DNA from: Zea mays
Lineage: Eukaryota; Streptophyta; Magnoliopsida; Poales; Poaceae
DNA length: 64,000 nt
NCBI RefSeq assembly: GCF_902167145.1
Contig: NC_050098.1
Coordinates: 80,764,207 to 80,828,206, forward strand
Reading direction: 5' to 3'
Shown here: piece after piece, positions 47,901 through 53,900 of the stretch
How positions within the stretch are numbered: the first letter of the stretch is position 1
Layout: each line of letters opens with the position of its first letter
Notes under the pieces: model-generated
Told to the model about the DNA's origin: nothing
Database searches by the model: none
The model's input: the letters and a program-made list of their open reading frames with translations, nothing else
Program-made: the position numbers and the translations under genes

Positions 47901-50900
47901 TGAATGCTGCAAGCTCACTGAATGCCTTGATCTATCCGATGCACCTGGAGCACCTCAATCCCTCCTCGATAGAGGCCGGGGACTCAGCGGCGGAGGACTT
48001 GGAGGCGGCCGCGAAGCCCTCGGCCTCGGGCTCCGGGACGGCGCCGTAGCGCTGGGAGAGGACGCTGGGCGTCGCGAGCGTCTACACGAGGCGGCGCACC
48101 ACGACGTCGCGCGTGCGCTGCGACGGCGGCCAGATGCTGAGCGACAGGAGCAGCACCTCCGCGGCCTTGGCGCCCGTAGTAGCCGACGGGGCGGCATCAG
48201 CGGATCCCTCAGGAGGAGCGGGCTGGCTACCCTCGGCGGCTGCGTTGTGTGCGTCCTCCGCCATAGATGCGACCTGCGGGGGGGGGGGGGGGAGTACGGA
48301 GAGACAAAAGAGTGAAAAGCGGCGAGATCTGTGGCATGGAGTCCGGGAGAAGAGCGGTGTGGTCTGTGGTGTGTGTGGCCGTTATCAACGTAGCGGTGTG
48401 CTGAGCGAGGGCTTTGGAAAATGGTATATATCTTGTGCATATGAGATTTTAGTACATGTAAGTATGTTTAAACTAACAAAGTTTATAAAAATTCTAAAAA
48501 AATCATACATTTTTTTATCTTACTTCTATATCTATACTACTTAAGACAGTGCTCGCGCCGCCGGTCTCGTCCCCTTCGGGCTTGGCCTACCGGGCTACTC
48601 GGCGTGCACAAACGCCCTTATCGGTCTCCTATCGCCAACCCGCCTCCCCAGGCAGCCGTCCCCTGGGTTGTCCACCACTTGTCCGCTCGCTACCGACACC
48701 ACCTGGGCTTCCGCAACTCCTACCGACTCTGCGCTGGCATCTGCCATCGCCACCATTCAGTCTGCCTTGGCGGTCTCACAGGAGCGCGAGCGCGCTGCGT
48801 CCCGTGCATTGGAGCAGGAGCGTACTTTGGGAGCCGCTCTGACTGCCCAGATGGCCACTGCACAGCGTCTCCTCATCGGCCCCCCTTCGGTCGCTCATGA
48901 GACACCGCCGCCCACCCCAGAGGCTCCCCACGCCTCTGGACTCGACGCCGACCACATCGCCGCTCTCCATACCCAGGCCACCGGTCTCCACAACATCCGG
49001 TCCCTGGTATCCATTGTGCTGGACCCGACGTCCTCCCACTACCCTCGCTGGCGAGGGCAGGTCCTCCTCACCCTGCGACGCTATGCTCTCGTCGACCACG
49101 TTCTCGACGACATCATCACCTCGCTGTCCCCGGCTTGGTCCCTAATGAACACCATGGTGCTCTTGTGGCTCCACGGCACCATCATGGTCGAGCTCCAGAA
49201 CATCATCCGTGACCAGGCGCACACGGGCCGCCAGGTGTGGCCCGCTCTCGAGAAACATTTTCTCGGGAACCGGGACGCTCGGGCCCTCCACCTCGACGCC
49301 TAGTTCCACCAGTTCTCCTAGGGGAACCTTTCCGTGGGGGAGTACTACCTCCAGATTAAGGGCCTGGTGGACTCCCTCCGGGACCTCGGCGAGCCGGTGG
49401 CGGACCGTACCCTGGTGTTAAACCTTCTGCGTGGCCTCAACCCCCGCTACGGCCACATGAAGGCTCTCATCAAGCGGACCGTGCCTTTTCCCACCTTCCA
49501 TGCTGTGCGGAATGAGCTTGTCCTCGAGGAGCTCACCATGACGATAAAGGCTCCCACTCCGGCCCCAGCACTCTACAACACCTCCTCTGGTGCTCAGGTG
49601 CCTTCCGGGGGACAAGCCCCCCTCACTCCGTCGACCGGGGCCCTCGCTCGGCCCCCTGCCGCGACACCTGTGGCCCCTCGTCCGGCTTCCACCGCCGACG
49701 ACGGCCATCGCCCCCGCAAGGTTGGACGTGGGGGCGGCAGCTCCAACCGTGGAGGTTCCACCGGCCAGGGTGGCGGCCAGGGCTGGCCGTCGTTCTACAA
49801 CCCCTGGACCGACACTATCTCCATGTGTCCAGGTCAGGCCCCCCATGCCTTTTGTCCTTCGGCGCCGGCGCCAGCTCTCCTAACGCCTCCGGCACCTGCC
49901 TACGGCATGCCTCCGTGCGGTGCACCCCCGACGACCCCGCCTCAGCTCCCGCCTATGGGGACCCCCACACCGACACCCTCGGGTCCCCGTTCGCTAGAGG
50001 CTGGGACCTAACCTCTCTCGCCGTCGCCTACAACACTACGGCGTTGGCTCCACCACCCTTTGACTGGTCATCGACTCCTGTGCAGCCTACCACACCACCC
50101 CCACCACAGGCATGCTATCTCGCTCACACTCATCCCCTTCCACACACCCTACCTCAAAAGTCGTTGGAAACGATTCCACTCTTCCGGTCACCTCAGTAGG
50201 TGCCTCGGTACTCCCTGGACCGTTCTATCTCAACGACGTTCTCGTAGCCCCTCACGTTACTCACAATCTTCTTTCCGTCCGTCGGTTCACTACCGACAAT
50301 TCTTATTCCATTGAGTTTGACCCTTCTGGTTTTCTGTGAAGGATCTGGCCTCTAGGACCCCACTCACCCGATGTGACAACGTCGGGCCCCTCGATACGCT
50401 CCGGCTTTCTTCCACCGGCGCGTCTCCGCCTCCCGTCCTGGTCTCCACCACCACCTCCACCACTTGGCATCGCCGTCTCGGCCACCCAGGACATGACGTC
50501 ATGACAAAGCTTTCCAGCACTTTAGATCCTTGTATTAGGGGTCATTTTGAGGGCCTCTGTCATGCTTGTCAGCTTGGCCGCCATACTCGTCTCCCTTTTC
50601 CTACATCTTCCTCTAGGGCTAAGCAGGCCACCATTGTGGTCTCTGGATCTCCCCTGTACTCAGTCTCTCTGGATACAAATATTATTTAGTAATTTTGGAT
50701 GATTTTTCCCATTTTCTATGGACTTTTCCTCTTCGGTTGAAGTCTAACACTTTTACCACCCTCACTCACTTCTTCGCCTGGGTCTCCACCCAGTTCCATC
50801 GTCCGGTCCATGCACTGCAGTGTGACAACAGCCGCGAGTTCGATAACCACGCCGCTCGATCATTCCTCCTCACTAGTGGCGTTCAGCTACGTCTCTCGTG

Positions 50901-53900
50901 CCCCTACACCTCTGCCCGGAACGGTCGGGCCTAGCGCATGATTCGCACCACCACCAACATGATACGTTGCCTTCTCTTCCAGGCGTCTCTCCCTGCCAGC
51001 TACTGGGTAGAGGCCCTGCACACCGCCACCCACCTCCTCAACCGCCTCCCATCGAAGGCGGTGAGCCACCCCACCCCTACTTCGCCCTGTACGGCACAGC
51101 CCCCTCCTACAACCACCTCCGCGGGTTTGGCTGTGCCTGCTATCCCAACATTTTCGCTACTGCCCCTCATAAGCTCTCTCCACGCTCCACTCATTGCCTC
51201 TTCCTTGGCTACTCTCCTAACCATAAGGGGTATCGCTGTCTTGACCTCACATTCCACTAAATCATCATCTCTAGTCACGTCGTTTTCGACGAAGCTGTGT
51301 TCCCCCTTGCTGGCTCCTCCCCACCCACCGATCTCGACTCTCTCCTTGAGTCTGATCCGACTATCCATTCCCCCCGTCACCTCGCTTCGCATCAATGCCC
51401 GCACCCCTCACGGCTTCCCCATCCTCGCGTGCGGCACCGTCGACACAGCTCCTGCCACACGCGGCTCCGACGACCCCGCTCGCACTTCTACCCGCTCCAC
51501 GAGCGGCCCCGGCGCCACGCGCGGCTCCGTCGACCTCGCCTGCGCCACGTCCCGGCTCCGTCCACGAGCGGGACTCGCTTCGCTGACCCCACCCTCATCT
51601 ACCGCCGCCGCGGGAATGCTCCTCCCTAGGTGCCCATGGACCCGGGCCCCTCTGCGAGCGTGGTCCGTTTCACTGACCCCTCGGTTGTCTATCATCACCG
51701 CGAGCCGGCCTCGATAGCGGCCCCTGTCGTCCCGGCGCCTCGCTCTGAGTCGTCGGTGTACCACCCGGTCACCATTCATCGCGATCCCAGGCACATCCAT
51801 CCGATGGTGACCGGCTAGTAGACAGGTTGATCCTGGCCACTGACACGACCACTACTCCACCGGACGCCTCCTTGGTTCCCTCCTTCGTTCGCACCGCCCT
51901 CGCTGACCCTCACTGGCGTCGGGCCATGGAGGAGTACGCAGCCCTGCTGGCCAACCACACTGGGACCTTGTGCCGCGTCCTCCTGGCACCAATGTGGTCA
52001 CTGACAAGTGGCTCTTACTCGCCGTGCCGCAGGCGTCCTTCGGCTAGTCGACAGGCTGATCCTGGTCGCTGACACTACCACCACTCCACCGAACTCCTCC
52101 CTGGTCCCCTCCTTCGTTCGCACCGCCCTCGCTGACCCTCATTGGCGTCGGGCCATGGAGTACGCGGCTTTGCTGGCCAACCACACCTGGGACCTTGTGC
52201 CGCGTCCTCCTGGCACCAATGTGGTCAACGGCAAGTGTCTCTTTCGCCACAAGTTGACTTCGGACGGCTCCCTCGACCGCTGGGTCCTTCGGGGCTTCAC
52301 CCAGCGCCCCGGAGTGGACTACGACGAGACTTTTAGCCCCATCGTCAAGTTCGCCACTGTTCGCGTTGTCCTCACCCTCTCCCGGAACTGGGCAATCCAT
52401 AAGCTCGACGTCAAGAACGCCTTCCTTCATGGCACTCTGACGGAGACTGCCTACTGCAGCCAGCCCACTGGTTTCATCGACGCCACTCACCCGGATCATG
52501 TCTGCCGGCTGAACTGCTCCCTCTACGGCCTCAAGCAGGCGTCATGGGCCTGGTACAGCCGCTTCGCCACCCACTTGGCCTCTCTCGGCTTTGTTGAGGC
52601 CAAGTCGGACACGTCCCTCTTCATCTACTGACGTGGCGATGACATCGTCTACCTCCTCTACGTCGACGACATCGTGCTCACGACATCCACCGCCGATCTA
52701 CTACAACGCACGATCATCGCCCTCCAGAGGGAGTTTGCAATGAAGGACTTGGGACTTCTCCATCACTTCCTTTGCATCACCGCCGAACATCGGCCCCAGG
52801 GTCTCTTCCTGCACCAGCGCCAGTACGCCATCGACATTCTCGAGCGGACTGGCATGTCCGACTGCCCTGCTCCATACCTGTCGACACTTAGGCGAAGCTC
52901 TCTGAGGACGAGGGGCCCCTGTCGCCGACGCGACGTCTTATTGGATCCTGGCCGGCGCGCTTCAGTATCTCACCTTCACCCGACCCGACATCGCCTACGC
53001 CGTCCAGCAGGTGTGCCTCCACATGCACACCCCACGGGAGCCCCATCTCACCGCTCTCAAGTGGATCCTGCGCTACCTCCGCGGCTCCCACGACTTCGGT
53101 TTGCTCCTCCGACCATCCCCGACGTCGGAGCTCGTGGTCTACACCGACGCAGTCTGGGCCGGCTGCCCCGACACACACCGATCCACTTCTGGCTATGCTG
53201 TATTCCTGGGTGCCAACCTCGTCTCCTGGGCCGCCAAGCGGCAGCCCGTCGTCTCCCGCTATAGAGTAGAGGTTGAGTACCGCGCTGTGGCCAACGGCGT
53301 GGCGGAGGCCTCCTGGATGCGCCAACTCCTCCACGAGCTCCACAGCCCCCTCTAGCGCGCCACCCTCGTCTACTGCGACAACGTCAGCGCTGTCTACCTC
53401 TCGACCAATCCCGTGCAGCATCAGCGCACGAAGCATGTGGAGATCGACCTGCACTTCGTCCGCGAGCGTGTCGCTGCAGGTGACGTTCGGGTTCTCAACG
53501 TTCCCACCACGCTGCAGTTCGCCGACATCTTCACCAAGGGGTTACCAACGAGCGTATTCCTTGACTTTCGGTCTAGTTTCAACATCTGTACATGATAGAG
53601 TTGCGAATGCGGGGAGGTGTTAGACTTGTATTAGGGTTTGGGGTCTCCCCTGTGTACTGTAATGGGCCAGTCCCAACACCGACTCTATTAATACATATCC
53701 CCTCCCTACTCTAGGGTTAGAGTTTCCAATAATAACATCAACACATTTATTCAAAGTTTTTATTAGAAATATTTTTTGTCTCAACTAATATAACTTTTAG
53801 CCATGTGACTTCTTTCTTGGTGACATGCAGTTTGTAGTTACCTTCAAGTGTCGTCTTCATATATTCTTCTTTGTCTAATCATCTGCGCAGGAAATGTATG

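Larger units (their letters stand above)
48551..53743 (+). mobile_element. Ty1/copia element E, lacks 5' LTR
   Basis: Gag, pre-integrase, integrase, RT and RNase H in order, then a polypurine tract GCGGGGAGG and a short 3' LTR at 53618-53743. It has many stops, and an internal tandem duplication of about 230 bp before RT. It is the same family as D, F and the fragment at 7443. Confidence 0.85.

Noticed and set aside
48082..48544. Open frames opposite the WPP fragment, including a 143-codon + strand frame
   Set aside because: They are shadows of the GC-rich WPP exon and its 5' UTR on the other strand.
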